DNA of 64,000 nt from Massospora cicadina (lineage: Eukaryota > Entomophthoromycota > Entomophthoromycetes > Entomophthorales > Entomophthoraceae): the NCBI GenBank assembly GCA_022478985.1, contig JAKSZP010013308.1, positions 62,001 through 126,000 of the forward strand, written 5' to 3'. Positions 1-11,695 of this stretch are shown here, in pieces. The notes beneath the pieces were generated by a model. The model saw only the letters and a list, made by a program, of their open reading frames with translations, made no database searches and was not told where the DNA came from. A program made the translations under genes and the position numbers. How positions within the stretch are numbered: position 1 is the stretch's first letter; the number at the start of each line of letters is the position of its first letter.

Positions 1-1440
1 TGATACCTCCTATTTGAGCTCGGCCTTATCAAAAAATCTAAAGTTGAGGAGGCTCAAGTTCTGTGGAATTAAAATAAAACTCCTTAAACTGGACTATTAA
101 CGCCTTCACAAAGTCCATGGGCTTCCCCTCTACTTCTTATCCGTAAAAAGGATTAAGGTCATAGAGTGGTTATGGATTATCATCATCTCAACGCTGTTAT
201 TCAAAAAGATTATTATCCAATACCTTGCATTGATGATTTGTCAAGACTACTGTCTGGGTCACAGTTTTTTCTGGCCATGGACCTTGCTAGTGGTTACTGG
301 AAAATTAAACTGCTCCAGAAGATCTTCAAAAATACGCTTTCATTTCTAGTGAGGGGTTATTTAAACCTACTCATATGCCACAGGGGCTTTGTAATGCCCC
401 TACTACTTTTAAAAGTGCCATGGATGGCTTATTTGGTGTTTTAAAGCTTTTCTATGTTCTTGTTTACTTCTATGATGTTATTGTTTTTCTTATACTTCCA
501 ACGAGCATTTAGCCTATTTGAAGGAAGTATCTGACAGAATGTGCCGAGCTTCTCTTAAGCTAAAACCATCCAAGTATGCTTTTTCAATACTGAGATGAAA
601 TTTTTAAGCCATAAGGTTAATCGTGAAATGATATTAACCTTACTGACAGGTTTTGAGCTATTATAGACATGCCTGTTCCTAGAGGGCTTACGTGATATTC
701 AAATGTTTTTAGGGATTGTTAGCTATTACCAACAATTTATTCCCTATTATTCTTAAATTGTGGAACCTTCAGTTTATTTATTAGATAAGGAGGATCTTTC
801 ATATTTGAAGAGTCACAACAGAAAGAATTTGATCTTTTACATCAAGCTATAATCAATGTCCCAATTTTAGCTCATCCTGATTTTTCAAAACCTTTTCTCT
901 TACCTACTAATGACAGTGATGTAGCTATTGGGGCTTTTCTGGATTAGCACAACTCAAACGGTTAGACCAACCTTTTGCATATTATAGCAAAACCCTTTTT
1001 CAAAGCAGAACGCAAATATAGCGTTACTGAGAGGTAGTGCCTCGCAGTCCTATCAGCCATCAAGCATTTTTGTTCCTAGCTTTACGGCAATTTTTTACCT
1101 TCATCACTTATCTCACATTCTTAAAATGATTGCAAAAAATAAAGGATCCTGATGGACGCTTAGCTAGATGGGTCTTAAAGCTTCGGAATTATGATTTTTC
1201 AAATAAACATCATGCTGGAGCTAAACACCAAAATGCTGATGGTCTTTCTCAGTTAGCTTTACTAACCCTATTCACTGCTGAAGAGTATCACATCTTTGAT
1301 CTAATTGGCAGAATTGATTTATGGTATCATGAATCTAAGGACGCTATAGCAAAGTTAAAATCTTTAACTGAGGATAATCAAATTAAAGAGGGAACTCTTT
1401 ATAAGAAGTTGGGATCCAAGTGGCTACCTTTTAAATAGCC
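1..1440 (+). pseudogene. Gypsy pol fragment: reverse transcriptase and RNase H (element L)
   Basis: Recognisable RT blocks, read across frames, include SPWASPLLLIRK (about 105-145), MDYHHLNAVIQKDYYPIPCI (from 172), FFLAMDLASGYWKI (about 265-305) and SLKLKPSKYAF (about 550-585). The catalytic YxDD box at 465-476 reads Y-F-Y-D, so its first Asp has become Tyr. RNase H follows, with remnants of the 'YSVTE...A(I)KHF' block near 1015-1070 and then GRLARWVLKLRNYDF and HHAGAKHQNADGLSQL (1130-1260), the usual RNase H to connection signature. The longest open piece is 102 codons (1130-1438). It ends in ...LYKKLGSKWLPF, the short linker seen before the integrase zinc finger in this clade. This is a decayed copy of an element that once replicated through RNA. 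Confidence 0.85.
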
Positions 1441-2480
1441 TTTGGCTAAAACCAATACCATAATGGTGGCTCATCAATCTATGGGGCATAGAGCTGTCGC
1501 TAAGACCTTACATTGGCTAAAGGATTGATATTATTGACTAATATGCTGGAAACTGTGAACGATGTGTTGGAAACTTGTCTTATTTGTTAAAAACAATGTA
1601 GTGGGGATCCAATCTATAAACATTAAATTGTGGACCCTTGGAATTTTTTTACTATTAGTATTGATATGATGGGCCCACTTACAACCGCTACTTATGGACA
1701 TCATTACATCTCATTAGCTATTGACCATTTCACAAAATGATTTTGTCTGTTTCTGTTTCCACTGTCACCGCTAAGTCTACAGCATCTTTCCTCTTTGGAC
1801 AAGTTTTCACCCATCTTGGTAGTCTGAAAGTACTTATATCTGATAATGGAACAAACTTTGTTTCTAAATTAGTATCTGAGCTCACTAAATTTATGGGTAC
1901 ATATTGATCATTTACAGCTCCTTACAATCCTTTCAATAATGGTGCTGTTGAATGAGCTAATGGTACCCACGAAGCCATTATTTAGATAATGGCCTCAAAT
2001 GATCCTAGTAGATGGAATCTATACTTATCTAGTGTGATGTTAGCCTACAAAGTCAGCTATAATTGTATAATCCAAATGTCTCCCTTCAAGGCTCTTTATA
2101 GTCAGTATTTTATTTTGCCCTCAATAGTATAACCTATAAAAGATAATGCTACTCCTAAAACTAATGAATTATCTATGAGAAGGTTAGCCAATGAAATTAT
2201 CAGGATGCAAGCCTTAGCTTTGTTCTCTCTTTCTACAACAACTTTCAAAGAAGGAACTAGGACAAATGCTAACAGGCCTACCTTACCTGAGTATCAACTA
2301 GGAGATCTTGTACTCTTTTATCATCTATACTTAGAGGACAAATCCACAAACTTGATACCTTATGGTCTGGTCCCTATTGTATTATCTATTGTCAGTGTAT
2401 TGAATACTCCATTTAGCTGTTGACTCTGGGACTGTTATTAATAGAGTCCACAGTAGATTACTTCATAACTACGTGCCCTT
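1441..2480 (+). pseudogene. Gypsy integrase fragment (element L)
   Basis: Integrase remnants continue from the RNase H linker. The H2C2 zinc finger is visible as H-SMGHRA-KTLHWLKD (1468-1530) and CLICKKQC-like codons (about 1575-1600). The catalytic core shows DMMGPL (near 1664), AIDHFTK (near 1715), LISDNGTNF (near 1835-1860, second Asp retained) and an NGAVE-like block (near 1940). A C-terminal open stretch at 2175-2423 (82 codons) carries YQLGDLVLFYH, typical of the region after the core. It then runs through HLAVDSGTVINRVHSRLLHNY-like sequence, split by a frameshift, to about 2480. Stops are frequent and the gene is dead. Confidence 0.8.
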
Positions 2481-2504
2481 TAGGCAAGTTCTTGAGGGGG
2501 ACAT

Positions 2505-3150
2505 TGTTGAAAATTAACCTGAGATAACCAATTATACTCAAGAACAGGAATTGACAACTCAGTCTTAGATTATTGGAAAACCGTCAGATATATCCAATTA
2601 TAATTTAGATTGACAATTGACTTTTTGGAATTATCGTCATCATATGACTGAAGGTACTAAGCATCCTGAAGGGGCTATGCATTCTAAAGGAGCTAAGCCC
2701 TCAACAAGAGGTTTCATCCCATCTAGATAAGAATCTTATCAGAGCTGATGATCTTAAATATATTAATAATAATCAGCGATATCAGTCCTCTAAAAGCAGA
2801 TCCTACCACGTTTGGAGCATGAAGCTCCTTATGAAGACCTCTTTAACCACTCCAATATATATCTCTAAATTTTACCTAATAAAGAACCACTTATTTTGTC
2901 ATGTAAGCTATAATTTAGGATCTTTAACAAAGATCATTTTTTCCTTTCTGAATTTATTATTGCAACGAAACTAATAATTTCTTTGCCTTATTTTAATCTT
3001 TTGTTAGAGCCACAAACCTAATAAATTCATAGCCTTTGTAGCGCCTGCATACTTTAATTTATTGCTAAAATTTATTGGGGAGGCTTGCTTCATTGCTGCT
3101 TAAAGCTTCTAACTGTATTCTTATAAGCTCTTAAGACAACTCTTGTTGGT
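2505..3150 (+). repeat. Probable 3' LTR of element L with preceding polypurine tract
   Basis: The integrase remnant ends just before CTTGAGGGGGACA (2491-2503), a purine tract in the expected polypurine-tract position. The next bases are TTGTTGAAAATTAACC, consistent with a TG-starting LTR. The sequence up to about 3150 has no coding signal I can read. No second LTR lies in the window, so the right end is a guess from LTR sizes in neighbouring elements (0.5-1.2 kb). Confidence 0.4.
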
Positions 3151-3179
3151 AAATCCCAGGTGGCAGGTCTTTTGAATCA

Positions 3180-4730
3180 CTAATTGATGGGTGCCAGGAG
3201 AGTAGTCAGCGCAGCCTCCCACCCATACATGTCACGGATTTGGCTAAGAAGAACTAGACTAGCTCCCAGTCATGGTGCATGAGCACCCAGTGGAGGGCCC
3301 AGAATGCCAAAGGAATTGAGATCTTAGCGACTAATAAAAGTTTGGTTCTATGGGAGATGTGAGGAAAGCAAAAGTTCAGTAACGTACCAAAGGCCCCCAA
3401 GGCAAACCAGATGGTTGCATTGGGGGCAACTGCGATCCTTTCAGGGGCAACCCCCAAGGGCGGGAGAGGCAGTGATGATTATGACTCCTTCAGGGTTCAC
3501 TTTTGCTGTCCTTTGGATTCAGATAGGGGGCTTTTGCACCAGCGAGGGACAACACAGAGGCCGCCACATGGTTAGAAGTGTGAGCTGAGGTGTAGTAAAA
3601 CCCATGAGATGGGTAGGGACTAAGCTTCCCCTGGAGGGAGTGCTCTAGGTCCCACTGGCGAGCTGAGCCAGTGGCAGCAGAGGTGGCTATGGAAGCCAAG
3701 TCCACAAGTGTCGGGGTGGGGGTGCTCAGGTGCTGCTCTATCCAGGGAGCAGTTTTGGAAGACTTGTCAACTGAATGGATGGAAGGGTCTCCATCAAACG
3801 GATGCACAAAAATGAATGAAGCAGCGGGTTTGTCATCAGGGGCATGTGAATTATCGCGTTCATGATCCACTGCCACATGGTGGATCGAGCAACCAGATAA
3901 CCCAATTGGCAAACATTAGCAGGATGACTTGGGCAATGTCACATTTCATTAGATTGATTGGCGGAATTTTTGTAAAATTAATAAGGTAGACAAAGGCCAC
4001 GGCAAGCTAGATGGGGATTCAAATTTTATTAAGCGAAAAGAAAGAGAGTGAATTGACAACTACCCCAGCCAGGGCAGTTGCCTTAAAAACTGGGTTGAAT
4101 GTATGGAGAAGGTATTGAGTTATTGGTCATTCAGGGGAAGGCAATGGGATTTGGGTGGCTGGCTCAAGGGGTAGGATGATGCTCCAGATTTCAGTAAAAG
4201 TCAAGAAAACTTTTGCAAATTTTCCCAAATTACTGGTGCCAGACCAAGTCAATACTACCAATCCAGGTCCTGGTCATCTGAGTCAGCCTGTTAGCATGGT
4301 TCAGGTCTCTGTATTTGTCCCAGGAGGCGGGGGTCTTTGGGTCGGATTATTTGCAACTCAAACAAATCCCTCAATTAGGCACTCATGCGAACTGAACTCC
4401 CTGGGTACATTTTGGAGCATTGGTCCAGCTGGTCTGAGTCATTTGGGGCCTGATTCAAGATCCAAACTGTATCCAAATCTGATTTCCAGTGCAGGCCAGC
4501 CTGGACTGGCTCACCCAGTCTGAAATCTGCAGGCCGGGCTCTGATGTTAGGGATTGCTTTTTTCTCAAAATTCTGATATAGTTTGTTTGGGGAGTGGGTG
4601 GTCCCAGGGCCTTCCCATGCCCCTTGGTGTGCGCAATCTCCCTTCAGACTCCTTATATCACACTTACCAGGGTTGAGGAGGGGGAGGGTGGGAGTGGGAT
4701 ATCTTTGGGAGGAAAAGCAGTCATCCAGCG
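3180..4730. repeat. Repeat J, copy 1: unknown class, GC-richer than surroundings
   Basis: This block aligns by eye to 59790-61560 in the same orientation. The best-matching parts are CCAGTGGAGGGCCCAGAATG (3289-3308) with its counterpart near 59835, ACCAAAGGCCCCCAAGGCAA (3386 onward) with ACCAAAGACCCACGGCGAAC (59935), and TTTTATTAAG...CAACTACCCC (about 4023-4065) with TTTTATTAAAG...CAACTGCCCC (60757). On the plus strand the two copies share decayed peptide similarity (YQRPxxQ...WGQL), which suggests that a coding region once ran through here. Two open frames on the minus strand (3490-3912, 140 codons; 3254-3457, 67 codons) and one on plus (4155-4523, 122 codons) are not clearly genuine. I see no LTR, transposase or RT signature. 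The right junction with element A is uncertain. Confidence 0.5.
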
Positions 4731-4739
4731 CTCATCTAT

Positions 4740-5690
4740 CTTGTGGGCTAGGTCACCCAGATGTGCAGAGGGTCCACTAGAGCCTTGGGGCCCCTTTTCA
4801 TCCAGAAGGGGTGTTGGTTCCTATCCAGTTGCAAGGGATGGTCCCCAGGACTTACAATACAGGGCTTATAGTGGGACATTCCAATCACTTGATGATGGCT
4901 TTTTAGTAAGTCAACAATGCTGATGGGAGCAACTGGCCCCACTTTGACTTATAATTGAGAGCCATCTTTAAACTTCATCCTAGGGTCTGGTTTACTCTCT
5001 TGACACTTCTGTTAGGGGACATATTGTAGGGGGTAGTAAACTGCTGCTTCATCTGTAACAAATCCATCAGTTTTTTCACCACATATGTGATAAAGTTCTT
5101 TCCATTGTTTGACAGTATAACATGATGGCTTCCATGTATTGTGATCACCTTATTGTACAAAAAACGGGTAGTAGAATTCACTTTATACATTTTGACCACA
5201 GATAGTTCAACACTTAGTGAAGTGGTCAACTGCCACCAGTATGAACTTGGCACCACTGTATGTGGTTGGCAACGGTCTCATCACATCAATAAAGACATTT
5301 CTGAAAAGTGCAGTGGGGGGAATGAGCAAAAACTTGAATCGCTTTTCCAGTGGGTGAAACTGGCATAAGGTACACACAACTCCAAGGCTTTGTATACTTC
5401 GTCAGACATGCACTCCCAGTGAAACCTTTCCTTGATGTATGCCAACATCTTTTGGAATCATCCATGGCCCACATGCTTGTCAAACTTCATCATTATCTCC
5501 ATGCAATCACTGGGCTGGATGTATGGATACCATTTGACTTGATCTTCTTTTGCAGATTTACATTACTATGTCAGGAGTCTTTGGAACATCTGCTCAGGAA
5601 GCTATTCACTTCTTCAGTTTCGTCCTGCCAGGCCTCTTCAGGTAGCTCAATTAGGTTGTGCTGGTTTTCGCTCTCTGGCGCCTGCAGGTG
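4740..5690 (-). pseudogene. Integrase of element A, decayed
   Basis: Minus-strand frames give the H2C2 zinc finger: MGHGWFQKMLAYIKERF-like codons, then a C-x2-C pair around 5340-5480 in two frames. The catalytic core follows: TTRFLYNKVITIHGS, VILSNNGKNFITYVV and FTTPYNMSPN (5256-4990), then SVKRVNQTLG. The second catalytic Asp (DNGKNF in the family) is Asn here. Downstream codons (4942-4748) continue the core through HHQVIGMS and PLQLDRNQHPF. The gene runs out at the junction with repeat J1. It would once have inserted the cDNA copy into the genome. Confidence 0.8.
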
Positions 5691-7100
5691 AATACCTGAA
5701 GTCTTGACAAATCATCCGCGTTGAGGTGTTTATCTCCTTCTCAATGTATGGTTTTGAAATTATACCATCAGAGGAGGACAACCCAATGGATAAGGCGTCC
5801 ACTAGTATCCTTCATGCTCTTTAACCAACAAATCGACACATGATATGTAATTATTTTGAGATGTAGATCATATAGATAGGGCCTAAAGTGCTTGACTGAT
5901 CAGATTACTGCAAAGCATTCACATTTGGTAACTGTATAATTATTTTTAGCTTTGATGAAGACTCTAGAGTAATACTCATTCAGGTGATCTACCCCGTCTT
6001 CATCCAATTGTACTGATATTTCACAAGTCCCACATCGCTGGGTTCAGTGCACAGATAGGAGGTCTTATTAAAGTTCAGGTATTCCAAGGTTGATGCTTCT
6101 ACCAATTGTTCCTTCAAATCTGAAAAACCTGCTCCTGCTCCATATCCATTTGTTGTTCATCTGTTTAGTCAGCAGGTAGGTAAAGGGCGCCGCCAATTTC
6201 ACGAAATGTGGGGGTAAAATACCTGCAGTACCCCACCATTTTTTCAGGAATACTTGAACATCCCTTATACTCTTGGGTGACTAAATTGCCACTATTGTGT
6301 TCAATTCTCTGTACTGAGACTTAATTCTAGATGGAAAAACTTGTGCCAAGGAATTCCAGATGTCTCTTAAGAAAATTGCACTTGCTTCTCTTTAATTTAA
6401 AGTATAATGCGCTCAGTTACGTAAAGACCTCCCAGAGGTGCTAAGAATGTTCTTGAAACATGTGCCTAAACACGTTGATTCCATCAAGGTATATCAACAC
6501 ACTCAACAACTTAAATCGCTTAAGATATAATCCTTCACTCGTTGAAAGGTTGAAGGGGCATTACTGAGCCCCTGCAGCATTCTCGTGGGTTCAAACAACA
6601 CTTGTCTGTTGATTAAGGCGCTTTTTTCTTGGTCCTCTGTAGAGAGCTCCATTTTCCAGTAGCCACAGGCTAGGTACATTGCTGAAAAGTTATTAAGTCA
6701 CTCAGGCGTTTCAAAAGATCATTGTTGCATGGCAGCTGGTATGAGTCCTTCCTGGTAATCTCATCTAAGTGGTGTCAATCCATGACAACCCTATGGGTCC
6801 CATTCTTCTTGCTCACCAGCAACAAAGGAAATGCCCATGGGCTCTTCGATGGATGGATTAGCCCAGCTTCAGATATATGATTGAACTCTTGCAGGATGAC
6901 TGCATCATCTGTCTTTCAACGGTGGTAAGGTTTGGACTTTAAGGGGATAGCTGAACTTGTGTCCACCTTATGGCCCTCCCTTTTGCACAGGCCATAGTCA
7001 TTTTGGCCAGTGCTGAAAATGTCAGTAAATTCTTCCAAAAGTTCGTCCAGCTCTTTTTGCTGCTTAAGGGTCACATCCTCAACCTGAGCTCATGAAGACC
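5690..7100 (-). pseudogene. Reverse transcriptase and RNase H of element A, decayed
   Basis: On the minus strand RNase H is readable as NNYTVTKCECFAVI.SVKHF, MKDTSGRLIHWV and DKHLNADDLSR (about 6000-5705). Upstream in the gene (higher coordinates) is the RT. Its catalytic box at 6480-6491 reads Y-L-D-G in place of YLDD, in the context LIYLDGINVF. Other RT pieces are LLQ-less fragments around 6560-6900 that match the palm and fingers of this clade. Stops and frameshifts are common. Together they formed the polymerase that copied the element RNA into DNA. Confidence 0.8.
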
Positions 7101-7399
7101 TCCTACTGCATGTATGAACTTGATATCTTGGCAACTGGTCATGCGGGCTAGCGCTACAACTTTTCACTTTTCAACTTTGATTGTTTGAGTAGTAATGTTC
7201 CCTAAAATAAAGATTTAGTTATCCAGAATATTAGTTTTGTAGAATCCTGAAATTACTCTTGGCTCTTGCTCTCAGGTTCTATCTTGACTGTACACTCCCA
7301 AAATTGTGTAAGTAGAAATCTTTACACTTATTGATAAGGTCATTCTTTTTTGGTACTCTGGTTAAACTTCTATGTTTTCACTTGCACTAAGAAAATCCC

Positions 7400-7880
7400 T
7401 TCCTCTGCACTCACTATAGGTGGTAGTTGGTTTACACCTTTCTTTGTAAGTATGTAATGAATTTGATATATCGATTGGTCTGTTTTGACCAAGCGTGCAC
7501 ACTGTTTTTGTGGTTTAACGTCCTCGTCCATGTAAATATGGGAGTTGGTAGCTTAAGATGCTAACTATGCTAGTGGTAAAGTCATTCTTCGCCCCAACAC
7601 CAACAGAAACTGTGCCCTGATCAGTAAATTGTAGTGGTCGTTGTCCAAATCTACTATGGGTGCCTTCAGGACCATGCTCCCAAATTGTAAAGGCAACGCT
7701 GGATAAGCTCCTAATCTGAGATTGATGTCAAGTCCTGCAGTGCAGCATTTCACAATTTAGTCAATATCAGGCATATTCTTAAGTTTCTTGATAAGTTTGG
7801 AGGAGATAATGTTAACTGGAGCCTCAGTGTTCAGCTTCGCCAGTACAAGCACCTTCTGGATAATTACTTATACCTTATTA
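7400..7880 (-). pseudogene. Aspartic protease of element A, decayed active site
   Basis: A 62-codon minus-strand frame (7565-7753) reads through LPLQFGSMVL and VDLDNDHYNLLI, the second half of a retropepsin. It matches the same region of element B at about 48585-48660. The active-site block lies just upstream in the gene (about 7800-7855) and reads NTEAPVNIISSKLIKKL where the family has D-T/S-G-A. Both the catalytic Asp (to Asn) and the Gly (to Glu) are changed. The enzyme would have processed Gag-Pol. Confidence 0.75.
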
Positions 7881-7899
7881 CGCTCTTATCAAAGGGGTT

Positions 7900-9520
7900 T
7901 CCAGTGGTAAGGACGTCAGTGGTAGATTCTCAAATTTTCTTTAAAGCAATATTGCTTTTATCAGCACTGACTTTGACTTTGACATCCGGTACACATTCTT
8001 ACATGTAGACGCGAACAACTGCTTTTCTTCACCTGAATTAATCACTTAAGTGGCTTATTTGATCAAGTCAAATAGGTATTGCTTGATACTGATTCTTCAG
8101 CACCACAAAATTTTAACCTAGATGGTACATCCACTGTGCTAGATGCCCCTAACACCTGTTAATACGCACTAGCAAGTATTCATCTTTATGGTTGTTCTCA
8201 CTCTCAGTTGGAGGTCCACCCATTCTATGGTGTTGGGTATGTTCCCTTTAGAGATTATCTCCTTTTTTTGTTTTGGTGGTAACTAATGAGCTGGATAGAA
8301 TGAAAAGCCCAGACTTTTTACACTTGTATCACTTGATTATTGACGGGCAAGCGTTCAGGCGGTTTTTTGCTTTTCTCCTTGGGCTTTTCACCCTTATTGT
8401 TGGTGACATAATCATCCTTGTTGACTCATCGAGGGAGTTTTGTAGGTGCCATTGCCTTATATTGAGGTTTGTACGTCCTTTGTACATAGAGCAACACCTC
8501 CTTAAAACTTTGAGGGACATAGCACTCTTGACCGCAAGAGTCATATGCATCTTCAGATTAGGTTGTCTTTAGCAAACATAGTATTATGGTTTTGGCAGTA
8601 GGCAGATCCATTGTTTCTGCGGTCCATTACTGCTGAGCTTTGAGGTAGTTGCAAGAAGCGTGATTCACAACTGACTCAATTTCCCGTCTTCATCAACAGG
8701 AACTCTTGTTTCATAGTCTGGACATCCTGCTCGCTATTAAACTTGGTAAGTATGATTTTTTTTGACTTTGTTATATGATAATCCAGGTCTTAAGCTTATA
8801 CTGATTTCTCCTGAGCCTCGCAGCACATTCATCCTTGTATGTGGAAAGCCTTCTGATGATTGCTAGTGCCATCCATGCCATTTCATACATCTGTATAAAA
8901 CCAGCAATCTTCTCCTCGCCAGGTGTATGCATGGTCTTAGATTAGAATAAAATTTAGGATCTTCTTCAACAGGATTGGCGTGCATCATAGTTAACTGAGT
9001 GCAAGTTCAGAATGGTTGTGGTATATTCCATTGAGCAATCCACATAGGTGTCTCCATTTGAGATGTAGGTTAAGTAGAGGTAGGCTCCAGAACAATTTAC
9101 ATCAGCGTTTGAAGTTCTTCTAGACTATTGTCCAACACAAAAGCATGTTGTTATGCTGTTCCTTGAACTTTCCATACACAATCAGAATAGTAATGATTTC
9201 CATATTCTTTTTTTAAGGAATACAAGTCTCACCCTGAATTTCTTAAGTATAAGTTCAAGTTTGAAATTTGGTGAGGGTCCTCTCACTATGGGTAGTTTAA
9301 CTATTCTAGCTCTTCTATCATTCCCTTTGACACGCTCAAGATCCTTTTTAAAATTGTGCACTTCAAATTTCAGGGTATAAGGTCTATTATGAATGATATA
9401 CTTCTCCCACCCATAAATTAATAGAATTTTCTTTACCCTCTTTGTGATACAACTCAATACCTGCGTCATCGTCAACTTTCTCAGAAGAACTATCATTATC
9501 ATCTCTAGGGCCTTATGGCG
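7900..9520 (-). pseudogene. Gag region of element A, decayed
   Basis: Several broken minus-strand frames lie between the protease and the PBS. The longest (9182-9502, 106 codons) contains LERVKGNDRRARIVKLPIVR, which aligns with LECVKETTRRAKISFIFIVR in Gag of element B (about 46900-46975). A lysine/arginine-rich frame at 8329-8550 with paired Cys could be nucleocapsid-like, but no canonical CCHC knuckle is seen. The plus-strand frame at 8273-8572 is its shadow. The start codon position that overlaps the PBS in related elements is TTG here, not ATG. Confidence 0.6.
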
Positions 9521-9523
9521 CCA

Positions 9524-9541
9524 CTCCTGTAGTGGGCACCA
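9524..9541 (-). other. Primer-binding site of element A
   Basis: Minus-strand TGGTGCCCACTACAGGAG lies three bases inside the 5' LTR. It matches the PBS of D, H and B except for one to three positions. It would pair with the 3' end of a tRNA ending in ...GCACCA to prime minus-strand DNA synthesis. Confidence 0.75.
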
Positions 9542-9544
9542 AAG

Positions 9545-10745
9545 TCAGCGCACTAACCTTGGCTCACTTAAATTTAGAGGTTAAATTGCTGCTCAGGGTG
9601 TCTATTCCACGCAGACTAAGCACCAACAACCTTTTTCTAACATCACAATTGCTCTCACTAAGAAATTACTTTTCTGATGCTACCCCTTTTAGCATTGATT
9701 GATTGGCTAAACTGTCCATACCCATGGCGAACATCTTGATGCTCTATAAATTTTTGACATACATTAGCCCTCAGGACTCATCGTGAACTTTATAAACCTC
9801 ATCCTTGGCGGTATCAGCATCAAGGTATTCTCAAAATAGAGTGTCTTATTTCTTTTTTTAGTACTAGATGGTATAGAGTGTCTTATTTCAAATTGGTCAG
9901 TCCCATACTTGTTGCTGGCGTTTACTACACTTTATACAACAAAAGTGCAAATAATATGATAAACTTATATTTTCTAGTAGAGTTTATTTAATATAAAACG
10001 TGAAGTATTTTATACTTTATGGGAAATTTAAGATATGAAATAAATGGGATATGAAATAATATAATGAAAGTTTGGGGTTTAGATAAGAGGTTTGTTCAAT
10101 ATCCTTTACTCAGACGTTTTTTGAATGTTTTTTAGCATCTGCATCCATTTAAGCTAATTCTTGTAATAAAAAGCTCCAGATCACAATTTTTACCCTTGAA
10201 CCTGTATATTCAAGGGCCTTTGTACTAGGCCCCGCTACTGGGTTCTGATCCATTGTTGCTTCAGTTTATATAAATTAATTACCAAATTTGGTAATTCCTT
10301 TATCAACATCATGTTTGAGTGATGAGACTCCTACAATGCGCCTCACATCATGGCTTTGAGTCACTATGGAAATTGGAGAATTGCTGGATTTAGTAGATAT
10401 TTGCTTTTGAACCTCAAAAACTCTTGTCAGCGTAATTTGGTTTACTTATCCTTTTTTTACCACAGCGAAATGCAAATTATTTTGGATCCCCAAAGGTATA
10501 AAAGGTTTTATTTTCTTTAGGATTTTTAGCGGTGATGTTGTCTTCATATATTAAATCTTCTATCTCAGCAGGACAAAAATTACTTCTCATGTTATTACTT
10601 CATTCTTGTTGGAAAGTATATTGCTCATAATGTCACCTTGGCATGACTAAAACTCTTAGCTCAACCTCGCCTATAAAAGGGCCTCAATTGCCCCCATCCA
10701 TGTTATTTTGGTCTTTAGTACCTCTCCCAGTTTGGATTTGTTTTT
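9545..10745 (-). repeat. 5' LTR of element A (about 1.2 kb)
   Basis: The boundary next to the PBS is clear, and the far end is inferred from alignment with the B LTR. Shared blocks include CAATTGCTC/CAATCATCC, ATAGAGTGTC, ACCAAATTTGGTAAT against ACCAGATTTGTTAAT, and CCCCAAAGGTATAAAAGG against CCCCAAAAGGTATAAAAAG near 10488. The LTR is interrupted by the micro-insertion at 9852-9872. The B LTR has a single uninterrupted copy of ATAGAGTGTC at the same place. Confidence 0.75.
9852..9872 (-). mobile_element. Micro-retroposon S, copy 1 (21 bp)
   Basis: A T-run followed by AGTACTAGATGGT is inserted between two perfect copies of ATAGAGTGTCTTATTT (9836-9851 and 9873-9888). In the sense orientation (minus strand) the insert is ACCATCTAGTACT followed by an A-run. 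The orthologous point in the B LTR has one copy of the target and no insert. This is a complete insertion footprint, with target duplication, for only 21 bp. Confidence 0.85.
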
Positions 10746-11690
10746 ACTCATTCTTCTGGTTGAGGAATGACTTGGTAAACCAGTTATGACCTCATCTATG
10801 ACAATCATAATATCCATTAGTCAGGTCAAGTATTGTTCTGCACTCATCCCCAGGCTGGTTCCACAGAAGAATACAAGATTGGCAGTTTTGAGGCTTTTAG
10901 TCCATATATGAGTTCAATTGTTGTTTTCCCTGTCACTATATGATAACTGAGTATCGTATGCAAAGGTAACTGAACCTAAAAAAGATCCACAAACGGAAGT
11001 TTTCCCTGCATATTTTTACAAAGTCGCGGCTAGAGTTCCATTGATACTAACATTCTGTTCATTTCTGGGTGGTAAGGAATGAATACCACTCCTAGGATTC
11101 CCATTTGTTCATTCTGTATTGGATCATGTAGGATGTAAAGTTGGCTCTGTTTTCACTTAACAATACTTGCGGGCATCCATGCCAGTACACTAATTAGTCC
11201 ATTATGGATCTCACCATGCTTGTAGCATTTACTCTGCTCAAGGCCCACATCTCAACCCATCTGGTCAGACAGTCTATTTTGACTATGATGTAATTTACTA
11301 TCCCAGTATTAACACTCAAGGGTCTCATAGAATCTATTGACACCGTGTGCCAAGCAAATAGGGCATACTAGCTATTATCCCATTACATTCTTGTGCGTCT
11401 TGTGGAATAAACATTCCATACAACAGGCCAGATAATCCACGAAATCATGATTGATCAATTTCCAAAAATATTACTGGTGTAAATGGTTCATGGTTTTTCT
11501 TAGGCCACCATTCGCTATTACTTTGTGTGCAGCTTGAATGATTTCCGCTCATTCCAACAGTTTAGGGAATAATTACCGTTTTCCATCAACCAGCTTGTAA
11601 AGATTTCCATTCTTTAACCATTATTCTTCACTAAAATCTTCAGCGCTGTTTGAATCTCTCAGGGCTCATCCCCGATGTTCCCTTTGATTA
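10746..11690 (-). pseudogene. Integrase of element C, decayed
   Basis: On the minus strand this gives EIIQAAHKVIANGGLRKTMN, the zinc-finger histidines (about 11555-11495), then D.LACC-like Cys codons and core remnants. These include AHGVNRFYET and SKLHHSQNRLSDQMG (about 11370-11250) and a region near 11170-11130 matching the second catalytic block in disrupted form. TGKTTIELIYGLKASKL (about 10945-10890) corresponds to the end of the core. Many stops are present. It is separated from its RNase H by the whole of element D. Confidence 0.65.
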
Positions 11691-11695
11691 CCTGC

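Larger units (their letters stand above)
1..3150 (+). mobile_element. Ty3/Gypsy element L, 5'-truncated by window edge
   Basis: Decayed LTR retrotransposon on the plus strand. In order it shows reverse transcriptase, RNase H and integrase, which is the Ty3/Gypsy order, followed by a purine tract and a probable 3' LTR. Gag, protease and the 5' LTR would lie left of the window. The reading frame is broken by many stops and frameshifts, so no functional product is expected. The right boundary is approximate, because only one LTR copy is present and I had no second copy to align. Confidence 0.8.
4740..10745 (-). mobile_element. Ty3/Gypsy element A (minus strand), same family as B
   Basis: Read on the minus strand from right to left it contains a 5' LTR (9545-10745), PBS, Gag, protease, RT, RNase H and integrase. 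Its 5' LTR aligns by eye along its whole length to the reverse complement of the LTR of element B (45505-46710). Gag and protease also match B: RRAxI...IVRGPS in Gag and LPLQFG.MVL.A..V.LDNDHY in protease. The 3' LTR is not seen to the left, where repeat J1 begins instead, so the 3' end is lost or displaced. The copy carries one micro-insertion (9852-9872) inside its LTR. Confidence 0.8.

Noticed and set aside
3490..3912. 140-codon minus-strand open frame as a gene
   Set aside because: It is not preserved as a frame in the homologous copy J2, and the plus strand shows the better peptide conservation between copies.
4155..4523. 122-codon plus-strand open frame as a gene
   Set aside because: It is Gly/Pro/Ser-rich text from a GC-richer repeat, has no domain and no conserved frame in J2.
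9182..9380. Plus-strand frame opposite A Gag
   Set aside because: The minus-strand frame matches Gag of element B, so the plus-strand frame is a shadow.
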